From Chlorobiaceae bacterium (GTDB lineage: Bacteria > Bacteroidota > Chlorobiia > Chlorobiales > Chlorobiaceae): 64,000 nucleotides of DNA. The stretch is taken from positions 351,666 to 415,665 of the forward strand of contig JAAXWQ010000001.1 of NCBI GenBank assembly GCA_013335115.1. The letters run 5' to 3'. Shown here piece after piece: positions 35,072-44,180 of the stretch (positions are counted from its first letter, which is position 1; each line of letters starts with the position of its first letter). The translations under genes were made by a program, and so were the position numbers. The notes under the pieces are model-generated. The model was not told the DNA's origin and did not search any database. It saw nothing but the letters and a program-made list of their open reading frames with translations.

Positions 35072-35629
35072 TCAAAACTGCGCATCGACTCCTTCGATCT
35101 CCCGGAACCGGGGGAGCAGGGTATCCTTGGGCGACACGAGCACCTCTTCGGGTGACAGCCGCCAGTCGATGCCAAGGTCGGGATCATCCCAGGCGATACC
35201 AGCCTCGGATTCCGGGGCGTAATAGGCATCGCACTTGTAGCTGAACACCGCCGTATCGCTGAGCACCGAGAAGCCGTGGGCGAAGCCTGGAGGCACCCAC
35301 ATCATGCGATGGTTAGCAGCGCTGAGCTCTTCGGCGACATGGCGGCCGAAGGTCGGCGACCATTTCCGGATATCGACCGCCACGTCGAGCACGGAACCGA
35401 GTATCACACGCACGAGCTTCCCCTGCATGTACGGAGATTGCTGGAAGTGCAGGCCCCGGAGTACACCCTTTCGTGAAAACGACTCGTTTTCCTGCACGAA
35501 CACCCTGCCGCCGGCATGCCGATCGAAGATATCCTGACGGAAAGATTCGAAAAAATAACCCCGATCGTCCCCGAACACGCGTGGTTCGAAAAGCAGGACT
35601 TCGGGAATTGCGGTCGGAAGGAGCTTCAT
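35072..35629 (-). CDS. rfbC: dTDP-4-dehydrorhamnose 3,5-epimerase
   Basis: Predicted 185-residue cupin-fold epimerase, third step to dTDP-L-rhamnose. Visible: PEVLLFEPRVFGDDRGYFFESF, FVQENESFSRKGVLRGLHFQ with the catalytic His region, GKLVRVILGSVLDVAVDIRKWSPTFG, and WVPPGFAHGFSVLSDTAVFSYKCDAYY with the substrate-binding aromatic residues. The normal length is kept. It is 48 bases downstream of rfbA and 63 bases upstream of rfbD. Confidence 0.96.
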   Translation of the reverse strand: MKLLPTAIPEVLLFEPRVFGDDRGYFFESFRQDIFDRHAGGRVFVQENESFSRKGVLRGLHFQQSPYMQGKLVRVILGSVLDVAVDIRKWSPTFGRHVAEELSAANHRMMWVPPGFAHGFSVLSDTAVFSYKCDAYYAPESEAGIAWDDPDLGIDWRLSPEEVLVSPKDTLLPRFREIEGVDAQF

Positions 35630-35677
35630 GGCCTGGAATCTGTTGATCGGTCAATAATACAGAAGCACGGAACTGTA

Positions 35678-36574
35678 TCAGAGGGGGCCTCCATCCTTTC
35701 CCTGTGACAGGAGCTTGCCCAGGTACTTCCCGTACTGGTTCTTGAGCAGGGGAAGCGAAAGGCGCTCGAGCTCCCGGTCGTCGATCCAGCCGCTCCGCCA
35801 GGCGATCTCTTCGGGGCAGGCGATCTTGAGCCCCTGCCGTTTCTCGACGGTCTCGATGAAATTGCCGGCCTGCTGGAACGAGTCGTGCGTCCCGGTATCG
35901 AGCCAGGCAAACCCCCGGCCCATGATCGAACAGGTCAGTTCGCCTCGTTTGAGATAGGCCTCGTTGACCGTGGTGATCTCGAGTTCGCCCCTGGCCGAGG
36001 GTCGGATGGAGGTAGCGACGTCGACCACGTCATTCGGATAGAAATAGAGGCCGACCACGGCATAGCTCGATCTGGGTGCTTCCGGTTTCTCGACAATCGA
36101 CAGCACCCTGCCATCCCGATCGAACTCGACGACGCCGTAACGTTCCGGGTCGCTGACGTAGTAACCGAAAACCACGGCGTTCCGGTCCCAGGTTACGCTG
36201 TCGACGGCATTCTGGAGCATGGCGCTGAATCCGTAGCCGAAGAAGATGTTGTCGCCGAGTACCAGGCAGACGTCGTCGCCGCCGATGAACTCCCTGCCGA
36301 TGATGAACGCCTGGGCGAGGCCGTCGGGTGAGGGCTGGACCGCAAAACTGAGCGAAATACCCCAATCACTGCCGTCGCCGAGCAGCTTGACGAACGATGC
36401 CTGGTCCTCCGGTGTCGTAATCACGAGGATCTCCCGGATCCCGGCAAGCATGAGGGTCGTCAGCGGATAATAGATCATCGGCTTGTCGTAGACGGGAAGC
36501 AGCTGCTTGGATATGCCTCGCGTCACCGGATAAAGCCGGGTTCCGGAACCCCCGGCCAAAATGATGCCTTTCAT
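35678..36574 (-). CDS. rfbA: glucose-1-phosphate thymidylyltransferase
   Basis: Predicted 298-residue nucleotidyltransferase forming dTDP-glucose from glucose 1-phosphate and dTTP, the first step of the rhamnose pathway. The signature is [17 protein letters not shown], with [55 protein letters not shown] and [17 protein letters not shown]. It is the first gene of the leftward sugar-nucleotide operon, so the promoter should lie in the 508-base region upstream that it shares with the large GH13 gene. Confidence 0.96.
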   Translation of the reverse strand: MKGIILAGGSGTRLYPVTRGISKQLLPVYDKPMIYYPLTTLMLAGIREILVITTPEDQASFVKLLGDGSDWGISLSFAVQPSPDGLAQAFIIGREFIGGDDVCLVLGDNIFFGYGFSAMLQNAVDSVTWDRNAVVFGYYVSDPERYGVVEFDRDGRVLSIVEKPEAPRSSYAVVGLYFYPNDVVDVATSIRPSARGELEITTVNEAYLKRGELTCSIMGRGFAWLDTGTHDSFQQAGNFIETVEKRQGLKIACPEEIAWRSGWIDDRELERLSLPLLKNQYGKYLGKLLSQGKDGGPL

Positions 36575-37082
36575 GAAATTACGGCTTTCGTTTGATCGTC
36601 GCCGGGAGCGCCTCGCCCGACGGCATGCTCCTGCTACACGGTATCAAAAATACACAATAAAAGCATTATTATCGAAGGTAGCCACAGCACGGTACCTCCA
36701 GGGGTTGTGGGCATTTCTGGTTTTTGTAGGTAAGTCCGCACCCGGTGATGAATTCGACGACGTGCCTCCGGTGCGATTCCAGACAGAAAAAGCCGTACGT
36801 ACCGTATGCAGTGTCAAACATCGTGCCACGTTGCCGCCGCAACACCAATCCACTCGTAAAACCGGTTCAGGATTGGGCATCCGCGCCCCCGACACCGCAA
36901 AACCTCTGGCGACCTCCAGGGTTCCGAACGGAAATATTCTCAGAATGAGAAGAGAATGGGGCAGCTCGAAGCGACGAGGCGGATTGAGGTTTCACCCGTG
37001 GATATTATTGCGTAAATTCAATCTTGCCGAAAGAGGGCTCTTCCCGTATCCCCGACCTTGTCCGAAATTTCCTGAGCACGCA
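36575..37082. other. 508-base divergent intergenic region between rfbA and the large GH13 gene
   Basis: No gene that I can support. Open frames here lack recognisable motifs and have no good start context. The first ~110 bases are AT-richer (for example the CACAATAAAAGCATTATTATCG stretch, split by GC words), as expected for the rfbA promoter. The middle part (about 36700-36960) has gene-like base composition and could be a decayed coding remnant. The last ~60 bases form the GH13 leader. This is the only gap longer than 300 bases in the window. Confidence 0.5.
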
Positions 37083-40000
37083 ATGCCAGCCATGAGCACC
37101 GACACCAACACTCCAGCCAAAGAACATTTCTATATCAACCGTGAGGCCAGGAACCTTTTCCACCTGTCCGATCCGGAGGCACTCGCCCTGCCGACCGACA
37201 GGAAAAAGGCGTTGAAACATGCCGAAGCGCTGACCGAATCGATCAACCGGAGGATCCTGCTCTTGAAGGGCAAGGAGGCCAAGCAGCTCCTCCCGGCGCA
37301 GCTCCACGGCATGAAGCTGCTGCACGAAGTCTACCACCACCTCATGAAGAAGTCCTCCGGACTGTCGTCGGCAGCGCTTGCCTTCGTGGAGCAGGAGACC
37401 TCGCTGTGGCATACCAGGGAGTACCTGAACGGATTCCTCGAGCAGTTTCCGCCCCATGAAGTCTACCGGACCGGCAAAAGCTCCGAAGAGTACCTGAATG
37501 CCACCCCGAACCTTGTGGCCGCGGTCGAAGAGTCTTACCTGGTCTGGCTGAACAACCAGAACCCGGCGCTCGAACAGTTCCAGGATCTCATCTCCGACAA
37601 TGAGCTCAGGAAGAGCCGTACCTATCCGCACCTGATCTCGGCCATGCGCCGGGCCATGGAGGCCGCCGGAGCCGTGGGGGCGGACGACGACGACCTGGCC
37701 GACCTCCTCTCCCTACCGATGCGCCATGCGCCCGGCTCGCTCCTCGACCAGCTGCGCTACATCCGGCTGCACTGGTCCGGGCTGCTCGAGGACTCCCCGT
37801 GGTGGGGGCTCCTTGAAGATGCCATCCTCCTCATCGAGGACGAAGACCGCTACCTCTTCTTCGAAAAGCTGGCAGAAAGCGGTGCGATGTCGCACGGCGG
37901 GATGTACGAAAACGAGGCACACGTCCCCTCCTTTGCAAGCCTCGGCGACGCTCCCGCACGCTATTCGCACGACTCATCCTGGATGCCCGAGGTGGTGATG
38001 ATCGCCAAGAGCACCTACGTCTGGCTCGACCAGCTCAGCCGCCAGTACGGCTACCCGGTCCGCCGCCTGCAGGAGATACCCGACCGTGAGCTCGACATCC
38101 TGGCCGAACGCGGCTTTACCGCGCTCTGGCTCATCGGCCTCTGGGAGAGGAGCCATGCCTCGCAGATGATCAAGCGCATCCATGGGAATCCGGAGGCGAA
38201 GGCATCTGCCTACGCACTCGAAAATTACGAGATTGCCGGCGAGATCGGCGGGTACGATGGATACCTCGACCTGAGGAACCGCGCCATGCAGCGGGGCATC
38301 CGCCTCGCCAGCGACATGGTCCCGAACCACACCGGGATCGACTCGGAACTGGTCCGCCAGAAACCCGAATGGTTCCTTGGTACGCACGAAGCGCCCTATC
38401 CAAACTACACCTACAACGGTCCGAACCTCAGCGCGGACAGCCGCTACGGCATCCATATCGAGGACGGCTACTGGAACCGGACGGACGCGGCCGTCACCTT
38501 CAAGCGGATCGATTACCTCACCGGCGACACCCGGTATATCTACCACGGCAACGACGGCACCATCATGCCCTGGAACGATACCGCCCAGTTGAACTTCCTC
38601 GACCCCGAGGTGCGTGAAGCGGTCATCCAGCAAATCCTGCATGTGGCCAGGATGTTCCCCGTCATCAGGTTCGATGCGGCGATGGTGCTTGCCAAGATGC
38701 ATATCCAGCGCCTCTGGTTCCCCCTGCACGGCCATGCGCCGGGTGTCCCCTCGCGAGGGGCATGGTCCATGAGCATGGCAGATTTCGAGGCGGCCATCCC
38801 CGAAGAGTTCTGGCGCGAAGTGGTCGACCGGGTGAAGCAGGAGGTGCCCGACACACTGCTGCTGGCCGAAGCATTCTGGATGCTCGAAGGCTACTTCGTC
38901 CGTACCCTTGGCATGCACCGCGTCTACAACAGCGCCTTCATGCACATGCTCAAGAAGGAGGACAACGCCAGCTACCGTCAGCTCATCAAGAAGACGCTCG
39001 AGTTCGACGCGGAGATCCTGAAGCGGTACGTCAACTTCATGAACAACCCCGACGAGGACACGGCCATCGCCCAGTTCGGCAAGGGAGACAAGTATTTCGG
39101 GGTCTGCATCATGATGCTCACCCTGCCCGGCCTGCCGATGATCGGGCACGGCCAGGTGGAGGGGCTGACCGAAAAGTACGGGATGGAGTATGCCCGCGCT
39201 TATTACGACGAACAGCCTGACGGCGAGCTGGTCGGCCGCCACTACCGGGAGATATTCCCGATCATGAAGCGCCGGCGCCTCTTTGCAGAGGTCAAGCACT
39301 TCCACCTGTTCGACCTGTTCGCCCCCGACGGCACGGTCAACGAGCACGTCTTCGCCTACTCCAACCGGCTCGGCGAAGAGCGGGCCCTGGTGCTGTACAA
39401 CAACCGGTATGAGTCCGCAGACGGCTGGATCCGGATTTCGGCCGGCTACCTCGCTGACGGGGGGATCAGGCAGACATTGCTTTCCGACGCCCTCATGCTG
39501 CCCGGAGGCCATGACGACTATGTCGTGTTCAGGGACCACGCCAGCGGACTGGAATTCATCCGCTCCTGCGAGGCGATCCGCAACGACGGCCTGAAGGTCT
39601 CGATCCAGGGCTACAGGTACAACATCTTCCTCGACTTCAGGGTGGTCAGGCCGTCAAGGCTGAAGCCTTACGACCGGATCTGCCATGAACTCGACGGCCG
39701 CGGCGTGGGCTCCATCGAGCTCGAAGCCCTCTCCATGAGCCTCCGTCCCGTGCACCGTCTCGTCACTACGGGGCTCGCTGCTCCAAGGGAAGCAACTTCG
39801 GCCAACACCGTGGATGACCGCGTCGATGCCACCGCCTTTGGCCTTCACTGCGAACAGCTGCTCACCGATGTCGCTGCCCGGTTCGAGGAGATCATGGAGC
39901 GCCCCCTGGCACTCCCCGCCGGCATCGCACACTCGGCATCGGAACGCTACCTCGGTGCGGTGCGCCTGGCCAACTGCCTCGGTAAACTCCCGGGGGAAAA

Positions 40001-40607
40001 GCGCCTGAAGGCCGCGCTCGGCTTCGACCACCAGGAAGGCACGACCTTCAGGCGAACGGTCAGCGACCTGATCCTGCTGGAGGGAATCCAGGAGCTCCTG
40101 GTCCATAACGACCTCCTGCAGCGCCAGCTCATCGACGACTGGCTGCTCGGCACCGCGCTGGCCTCCGCATGGAGCGGCGAGAGCGGCTTCCCGCTCTCCG
40201 GCCAGGAACAGGTGGACCTCTTCTCCTGCCTGCTCGTCCCGAAGCGTCAGGCTGATGAGGCCGACACGCCAGGGTCGTTGCTGCGTGCGGACATCGCCAC
40301 GCTCTTTGATTCGCACGATCCGCATTTCATCTCCCTCATGCAGTTCCAGTACCTGCACGGCAAAACCTGGTTCAGGGAGCACCGGTTCACCCTCATGCTC
40401 TCCTGGCTGTGGCTACACGCGCAGCTGCGCCAGCCAGCCGCTGCGAAAGGGACGAAGGCACCCTCGGGCGACACCACCATCAATGCATGGCTGGACGCCA
40501 TCGAACAGCTCGACGCGGCCGCGTTCCTCAGCGGCTACGAAATGCATGCCCTGCTGAGCCAGCCGTTGCCGGAAAGCAACGGTAGCCCAACAGCTCAAAG
40601 GACATAA
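37083..40607 (+). CDS. very large GH13-like alpha-glucan-active protein with altered region IV
   Basis: Predicted 1,174-residue cytoplasmic protein. Layout: a helical N-terminal domain of ~310 residues that I cannot place, a GH13 barrel (about residues 320-750), a beta-domain, and a helical C-terminal domain (about residues 940-1150) that I also cannot place. Barrel motifs: region I SDMVPNH (Asp411, Asn415, His416), region II IRFD (Arg529, nucleophile Asp531), region III LAEAF (acid/base Glu596). Region IV reads MNNPDED, so Pro656 replaces the normal His before Asp657. GlgE maltosyltransferases have a similar N-x-P-D there. Glycogen-related hydrolysis or transfer is likely, but the reaction is unknown. 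The ATG at 37083 fits; a second ATG follows three codons later. The stop lies in a GGACATAAAGGACAGC repeat. Confidence 0.82.
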   Translation: MPAMSTDTNTPAKEHFYINREARNLFHLSDPEALALPTDRKKALKHAEALTESINRRILLLKGKEAKQLLPAQLHGMKLLHEVYHHLMKKSSGLSSAALAFVEQETSLWHTREYLNGFLEQFPPHEVYRTGKSSEEYLNATPNLVAAVEESYLVWLNNQNPALEQFQDLISDNELRKSRTYPHLISAMRRAMEAAGAVGADDDDLADLLSLPMRHAPGSLLDQLRYIRLHWSGLLEDSPWWGLLEDAILLIEDEDRYLFFEKLAESGAMSHGGMYENEAHVPSFASLGDAPARYSHDSSWMPEVVMIAKSTYVWLDQLSRQYGYPVRRLQEIPDRELDILAERGFTALWLIGLWERSHASQMIKRIHGNPEAKASAYALENYEIAGEIGGYDGYLDLRNRAMQRGIRLASDMVPNHTGIDSELVRQKPEWFLGTHEAPYPNYTYNGPNLSADSRYGIHIEDGYWNRTDAAVTFKRIDYLTGDTRYIYHGNDGTIMPWNDTAQLNFLDPEVREAVIQQILHVARMFPVIRFDAAMVLAKMHIQRLWFPLHGHAPGVPSRGAWSMSMADFEAAIPEEFWREVVDRVKQEVPDTLLLAEAFWMLEGYFVRTLGMHRVYNSAFMHMLKKEDNASYRQLIKKTLEFDAEILKRYVNFMNNPDEDTAIAQFGKGDKYFGVCIMMLTLPGLPMIGHGQVEGLTEKYGMEYARAYYDEQPDGELVGRHYREIFPIMKRRRLFAEVKHFHLFDLFAPDGTVNEHVFAYSNRLGEERALVLYNNRYESADGWIRISAGYLADGGIRQTLLSDALMLPGGHDDYVVFRDHASGLEFIRSCEAIRNDGLKVSIQGYRYNIFLDFRVVRPSRLKPYDRICHELDGRGVGSIELEALSMSLRPVHRLVTTGLAAPREATSANTVDDRVDATAFGLHCEQLLTDVAARFEEIMERPLALPAGIAHSASERYLGAVRLANCLGKLPGEKRLKAALGFDHQEGTTFRRTVSDLILLEGIQELLVHNDLLQRQLIDDWLLGTALASAWSGESGFPLSGQEQVDLFSCLLVPKRQADEADTPGSLLRADIATLFDSHDPHFISLMQFQYLHGKTWFREHRFTLMLSWLWLHAQLRQPAAAKGTKAPSGDTTINAWLDAIEQLDAAAFLSGYEMHALLSQPLPESNGSPTAQRT

Positions 40608-40615
40608 AGGACAGC
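40596..40615. repeat. single arm of the GGACAGC repeat over the GH13 stop codon
   Basis: AAAGGACATAAAGGACAGC at the end of the large GH13 gene; the stop TAA is part of the repeat word, exactly as in ATAAAGGACAGC at the nfo stop. No inverted partner is seen; a strong terminator follows directly. Confidence 0.55.
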
Positions 40616-40620
40616 TGCCC

Positions 40621-40674
40621 TTGCCCCACAACAGGAAAAGCCCGGAGAACCGGGCTTTTCCTGTTGTGGGGCAA
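40621..40674. terminator. 25-base-stem bidirectional terminator between GH13 and petB
   Basis: TTGCCCCACAACAGGAAAAG plus CCCGG (40621-40645) is perfectly complementary to 40650-40674, with an AGAA loop. A run of AAAA and TTTT lies inside the stem. The site is between convergent genes and is symmetric, so it should stop transcription from both sides. It is the longest perfect hairpin I see in the window. Confidence 0.85.
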
Positions 40675-40703
40675 CCTGAGGGTCGCCCCATGACATCCTG
40701 CCG

Positions 40704-41969
40704 TCAGTGGGGGGCAAGGGCGGAATACTCCGCATAGACCCTGTAGGTATTGACCAGGAGGAAGGCGAGGACGAGCAGTCCGAAAACCGTGAAGACCGGG
40801 CTCTTCTGCTCACGTGAAGCCTGGCGGTCGAAGAACGGTACCAGCAGCCACACGACGCCACCAATGGTGAAGAGCACGATGGCCATCAGCTCGCCACCCT
40901 CAAACTTGAAGTCCTTCAGCAACTGGAACTGAGCCCAGAAGTACCACTCTGGCTTGATGCCGACCGGAGCCGATGCGAGCGAATCAGCCTTCACACCAAT
41001 CTCCCATGGGAAAACCACGGCAAGGTAGACCAAAAGGGCAAAGCCGATCATCCAGCCGATGCCGTCCTTGGCGAGGAAGGTCGGGAAGAACTTGTCGTAC
41101 CCCTTGATGAGGCCGGCTTCCTTGTAGCCGATGGGAGCGGAAGTGCCGAGAATCTGCACCAAGGTGAGGTGTGCGGCCAGGACCAGCAAGACCAGGCCGG
41201 GCAGCAGCACGACGTGCAGGGAGAACATGCGGGTCAGGGTCTCACCGCTTACCTCCGGGCCGCCGCGAAGGATCTCGACCATGAAGGCACCGCCCGGAGC
41301 CACTTTCGGCACCTCGGTACCAACTTGGGTAGCGAAGAATGCCAGCTCGTTCCACGGCAGGAGGTAGCCGGTGAAACCGAAGCCGAGGCTGAGCAGAAGG
41401 AGGACGAAGCCGCTGATCCACATGAGCTCACGTGGTTTGCGGTAGGACTTCATGAAGAAGGTGCTGAACATGTGGATAAACAGCATCATGATCATCAGGT
41501 TGGCGCTCCAGGCGTGGACCTGGCGGATGAGCCAGCCGAACGGGACCTCCTTCTGGATGAAGACGAATGAGGAGAATGCTGCTGCTTCGGTAGGCTTGTA
41601 GTACTGGAGAAGCATCAGGCCGGTGATAACCTGGATCATGAAGAAGAAGAGGCCGAGGCCGCCGAAGTAGTACCAGAAGGAGAGGCGGTGGCGGGGCACC
41701 TCTTTCTTCTTCAGGTAATCGAGGATCGGCATGACGACATAGAAACGCTCCTGGAGCCACGATCCGACAACACCGACTTTCGCGTCCTTGTACGGGTTCG
41801 CTTCGGCACGTTCCACCGGGGGCTTGTACACTCCCGAAGGGGCGGCTTCGGTTTTCGGCGCCTGCGGTTTTGCGGCGACAGGGGCAGCGGACTTTGCCGC
41901 GCCGGGGGCCGCCGGTTTCGGCTTGGCAGGAGCGCCGCCTGCGGCCTGGTTCTGGGTATTTTCAGCCAT
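40704..41969 (-). CDS. petB: cytochrome b subunit of the Rieske/cytochrome b complex
   Basis: Predicted 421-residue integral membrane quinol-oxidising subunit. It has an unusual ~55-residue Ala/Pro/Lys-rich N-terminal extension ([20 protein letters not shown]...), then about eight helices. Haem-ligand histidine pairs are [20 protein letters not shown] (13 residues between) and [20 protein letters not shown] (14 between, the b6-like spacing). The Qo motif is PEWY (GIKPEWYFW). Cytochrome b6 and subunit IV parts are joined in one chain. It follows petC by 35 bases. Green sulfur bacteria are known to use this pair without cytochrome c1 or f, and none is seen here. Confidence 0.95.
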   Translation of the reverse strand: MAENTQNQAAGGAPAKPKPAAPGAAKSAAPVAAKPQAPKTEAAPSGVYKPPVERAEANPYKDAKVGVVGSWLQERFYVVMPILDYLKKKEVPRHRLSFWYYFGGLGLFFFMIQVITGLMLLQYYKPTEAAAFSSFVFIQKEVPFGWLIRQVHAWSANLMIMMLFIHMFSTFFMKSYRKPRELMWISGFVLLLLSLGFGFTGYLLPWNELAFFATQVGTEVPKVAPGGAFMVEILRGGPEVSGETLTRMFSLHVVLLPGLVLLVLAAHLTLVQILGTSAPIGYKEAGLIKGYDKFFPTFLAKDGIGWMIGFALLVYLAVVFPWEIGVKADSLASAPVGIKPEWYFWAQFQLLKDFKFEGGELMAIVLFTIGGVVWLLVPFFDRQASREQKSPVFTVFGLLVLAFLLVNTYRVYAEYSALAPH

Positions 41970-42004
41970 ATGAATTGACTCCCTTGATTTTCAGGTATTG
42001 ATGC

Positions 42005-42550
42005 TTAAGCTTTTGAAATGATGATGCTGTCCCCGTCGATCCTTGCCTTGTACTGCTTCAGCGGTTTGGGCTGGGGACCGGAGATGATTTCGCCGGTCTG
42101 CTTGTACTTCGCACCGTGGCAAGGGCAAAACAGCTGATTGTCGGCCTCTTCCCAGCGAACCAGGCAGCCGAGGTGGGTACAGACCGCGCTGACCGCCGTC
42201 AGGGCGCCGCCCTTGTTGACCACGATAACCTTGTCCTCGTTGAACTGGTAGATCTTGCCCGATCCTGCGGGAACTTCGGAAGCCTTGCCAACGGTCAACT
42301 CCTTCACCTGCTTGATCTCTTTTACCGGAGGGACGATGAACTTCACGACCGGATAGAGCGTGCTGGCGGCCACAACGGCACCGACGCCTCCGACGACCTT
42401 GTGCAGAAAGCCCCGGCGCTCGAAGTCGACGCCTTTCAGGCCGGTTTCCCTCGGCTTGCCGCCCGGGACGGTCCCCGATGAAGAGACTTCAGCACCCGCA
42501 CCCAGCGTGTCCATCCTTGCAGGGCTCTTGAAATTACCAGTTTGTGCCAT
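42005..42550 (-). CDS. petC: Rieske iron-sulfur protein of the cytochrome bc complex
   Basis: Predicted 181-residue protein. A twin-arginine motif (ERRGFLHKV, about residues 45-53) precedes a transmembrane anchor (VVGGVGAVVAASTLYPVVKF), so it is probably Tat-exported and membrane-anchored. The Rieske domain carries CTHLGC (from about residue 123) and CPCHGA, which bind the [2Fe-2S] cluster by two Cys and two His. It takes electrons from quinol at the Qo site of PetB. A clear ribosome binding site (GGAGAT about ten bases upstream) precedes the start. It is downstream of crtC and upstream of petB on the same strand. Confidence 0.96.
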   Translation of the reverse strand: MAQTGNFKSPARMDTLGAGAEVSSSGTVPGGKPRETGLKGVDFERRGFLHKVVGGVGAVVAASTLYPVVKFIVPPVKEIKQVKELTVGKASEVPAGSGKIYQFNEDKVIVVNKGGALTAVSAVCTHLGCLVRWEEADNQLFCPCHGAKYKQTGEIISGPQPKPLKQYKARIDGDSIIISKA

Positions 42551-42706
42551 TATGCTCTATCTCCTTTTTTATGACTTGGATTGTTTGGACATCAAGCAGA
42601 CATTGGTTCCTGCCAGCGGGCGGGCGATTGCCCCGTTTTGTCCGGGAACCGGTTTCGTCGCGACTTCGGGGCATTTCCCGATACGCAGAAAACGACTTTG
42701 AAATTA

Positions 42707-43843
42707 CTATTTTTTCCTATATAAGCAATCAAATTGGTGCTTGAAAAAATTGTAGTACCGGTACATGGACGTACGCTCCCCGTCCCTCCACACCCTGCTC
42801 GCCGTAAAGAACCGCATGATCGGCGAGTGCAACGCCGCAGGATTGAGGAATTCCGAAATACCGCCGGCATCCCCGAATTCCTCACCGTCAACCGACAACG
42901 TGAAACTCGATGCGTAGCGCAGGTAGAAGGGCCCCGAATCGAGCACCTGGCGATGACCGACCTCCATGCTGAAGCCGTCGGCCTCAAAATGGAGCAAGCG
43001 GCCGTGGAACGGTGCAAACACACCCCTCGACATCCGCTCTTCACGAAAGGAGAGCTGATCGAAGACCTGCTGACGACCGGTCTTGTTGTCGTTGAGCAAC
43101 GTCACGGCCAGCGGGCTGCAGCCACGGTCGCGGAAATAGACGACGTAATAGACCAGGTCGAAGCGCCCGGCAAGCACTCGTCCCCAGTACCACCGGTCGT
43201 AATATTCATGCATCGGCATGGTGCCGAGGTTGTGGTCGTGGTAGCCTTGCCCGCTAACGCGCATCGAGGAGCATCCTCCGTGCGGGTATCCGTTGATCAG
43301 GAGCGAGCCGTCGACCTCGGCCTTCGGCACGCTGAGGAGCCACTGGTGGCGATGCGCACCGCCTCCGGAGCAGTCATGACGGCGTTGGTAGTCGTAGCGG
43401 TGTCGTGGCCTGAAGATGAAGGAGCCCTGCACCCGCTTCCCTCGGGCGGGAAAATCAAAATCGACCGTAAGCCGGAACTGGTCCGTGGACTCGTCGTATT
43501 CGAAACGGTTCTCCTCGAAACGGACACCCAAGCCTGACGGACCGCACCCGAACTCGGCGTCACGCCCCTCGCGGATGTAATTGACCACCTCACGCCCGTG
43601 CTCATAGAGCTGGAAGCTGAATCCGGCATAATGCGCCGGCAGGGGCGACTCCTCCCGCCGCCGTGCACGCCACTGGTCGTAATGGCGCATGTAGAAAGGG
43701 GAGAAGGGAAAGCCGGAGAACCAGATGAAGACCAGGGATATCCCCTGACGCTCGTCCTCGGCATCAAAATACCACCATTCGTAGGAACCGGGATCGTCGA
43801 GCCTGTGCCAGGCCTCCTGTGACGAATCGGTCGTTATGTCCAT
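42707..43843 (-). CDS. crtC: carotenoid 1,2-hydratase (CrtC), chlorobactene/gamma-carotene type
   Basis: Predicted 378-residue CrtC/AttH-family protein (two lipocalin-like barrels). The family mark is SYEWWYFDAEDE at the N-terminus. Other conserved segments are WFSGFPFSPFY, YHDHNLGTMPMHEYYDRWYWGRVLAGRFDLVYYVVYF and GPFYLRYASSFTLSV. It adds water across the 1',2' double bond of the acyclic carotenoid end, giving hydroxychlorobactene before glycosylation. I recall the same crtC next to petCB in Chlorobaculum tepidum. The ATG at 43843 is chosen; the frame runs on upstream into tRNA-Phe, which rules out the longer form. 156 bases separate it from petC. Confidence 0.83.
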   Translation of the reverse strand: MDITTDSSQEAWHRLDDPGSYEWWYFDAEDERQGISLVFIWFSGFPFSPFYMRHYDQWRARRREESPLPAHYAGFSFQLYEHGREVVNYIREGRDAEFGCGPSGLGVRFEENRFEYDESTDQFRLTVDFDFPARGKRVQGSFIFRPRHRYDYQRRHDCSGGGAHRHQWLLSVPKAEVDGSLLINGYPHGGCSSMRVSGQGYHDHNLGTMPMHEYYDRWYWGRVLAGRFDLVYYVVYFRDRGCSPLAVTLLNDNKTGRQQVFDQLSFREERMSRGVFAPFHGRLLHFEADGFSMEVGHRQVLDSGPFYLRYASSFTLSVDGEEFGDAGGISEFLNPAALHSPIMRFFTASRVWRDGERTSMYRYYNFFKHQFDCLYRKK

Positions 43844-43966
43844 TGGGCAGGGGAAAAATGGTTCATGAGGCAATTCACATGAACGGTCATACAGACGAAG
43901 GAAGAAGGGAAAGAAAGGGGTCGAACGGATGGAAACGGAGCCTTGCGGCAGAAAACCGGAGACCTG

Positions 43967-44039
43967 TGGACAGAGAGGGAGTCGAACCCCCGACACAAGG
44001 ATTTTCAGTCCTTTGCTCTACCAACTGAGCTATCTGTCC
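43967..44039 (-). tRNA. tRNA-Phe (anticodon GAA)
   Basis: A 73-base cloverleaf on the minus strand. The acceptor GGACAGA pairs with TCTGTCC. The D-arm contains AGCTCAGTTGGTAGAGC; the anticodon arm is AAGGA-CTGAAAA-TCCTT with GAA; the T-arm contains GGGTTCGACTCCC. The discriminator is A and CCA is not encoded. Upstream there is an AT-rich stretch with TATATT about 20 bases before the gene as a likely -10 box. It lies between gltX and crtC on the same strand. Confidence 0.96.
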
Positions 44040-44180
44040 AATTTTCGTGATGCAAATATAAGGATTTGCCGATTATCACAAAAAAGAAAATGCATTATTT
44101 GGCGGAAGGCTGCCTGCACGACAGCTCCTGCTCCAAATCGAAATCAGTGCAGGCGAACAGGAAAGTCCGCCCACCCTTCA

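Noticed and set aside
36644..36948. Short frames on both strands in the rfbA-GH13 gap
   Set aside because: No motif, poor start context, and mutually exclusive frames. At most a decayed remnant.
43844..43996. A longer N-terminus for crtC
   Set aside because: The extension would overlap the tRNA-Phe gene and is not family-like; the CrtC homology starts just after the ATG at 43843.
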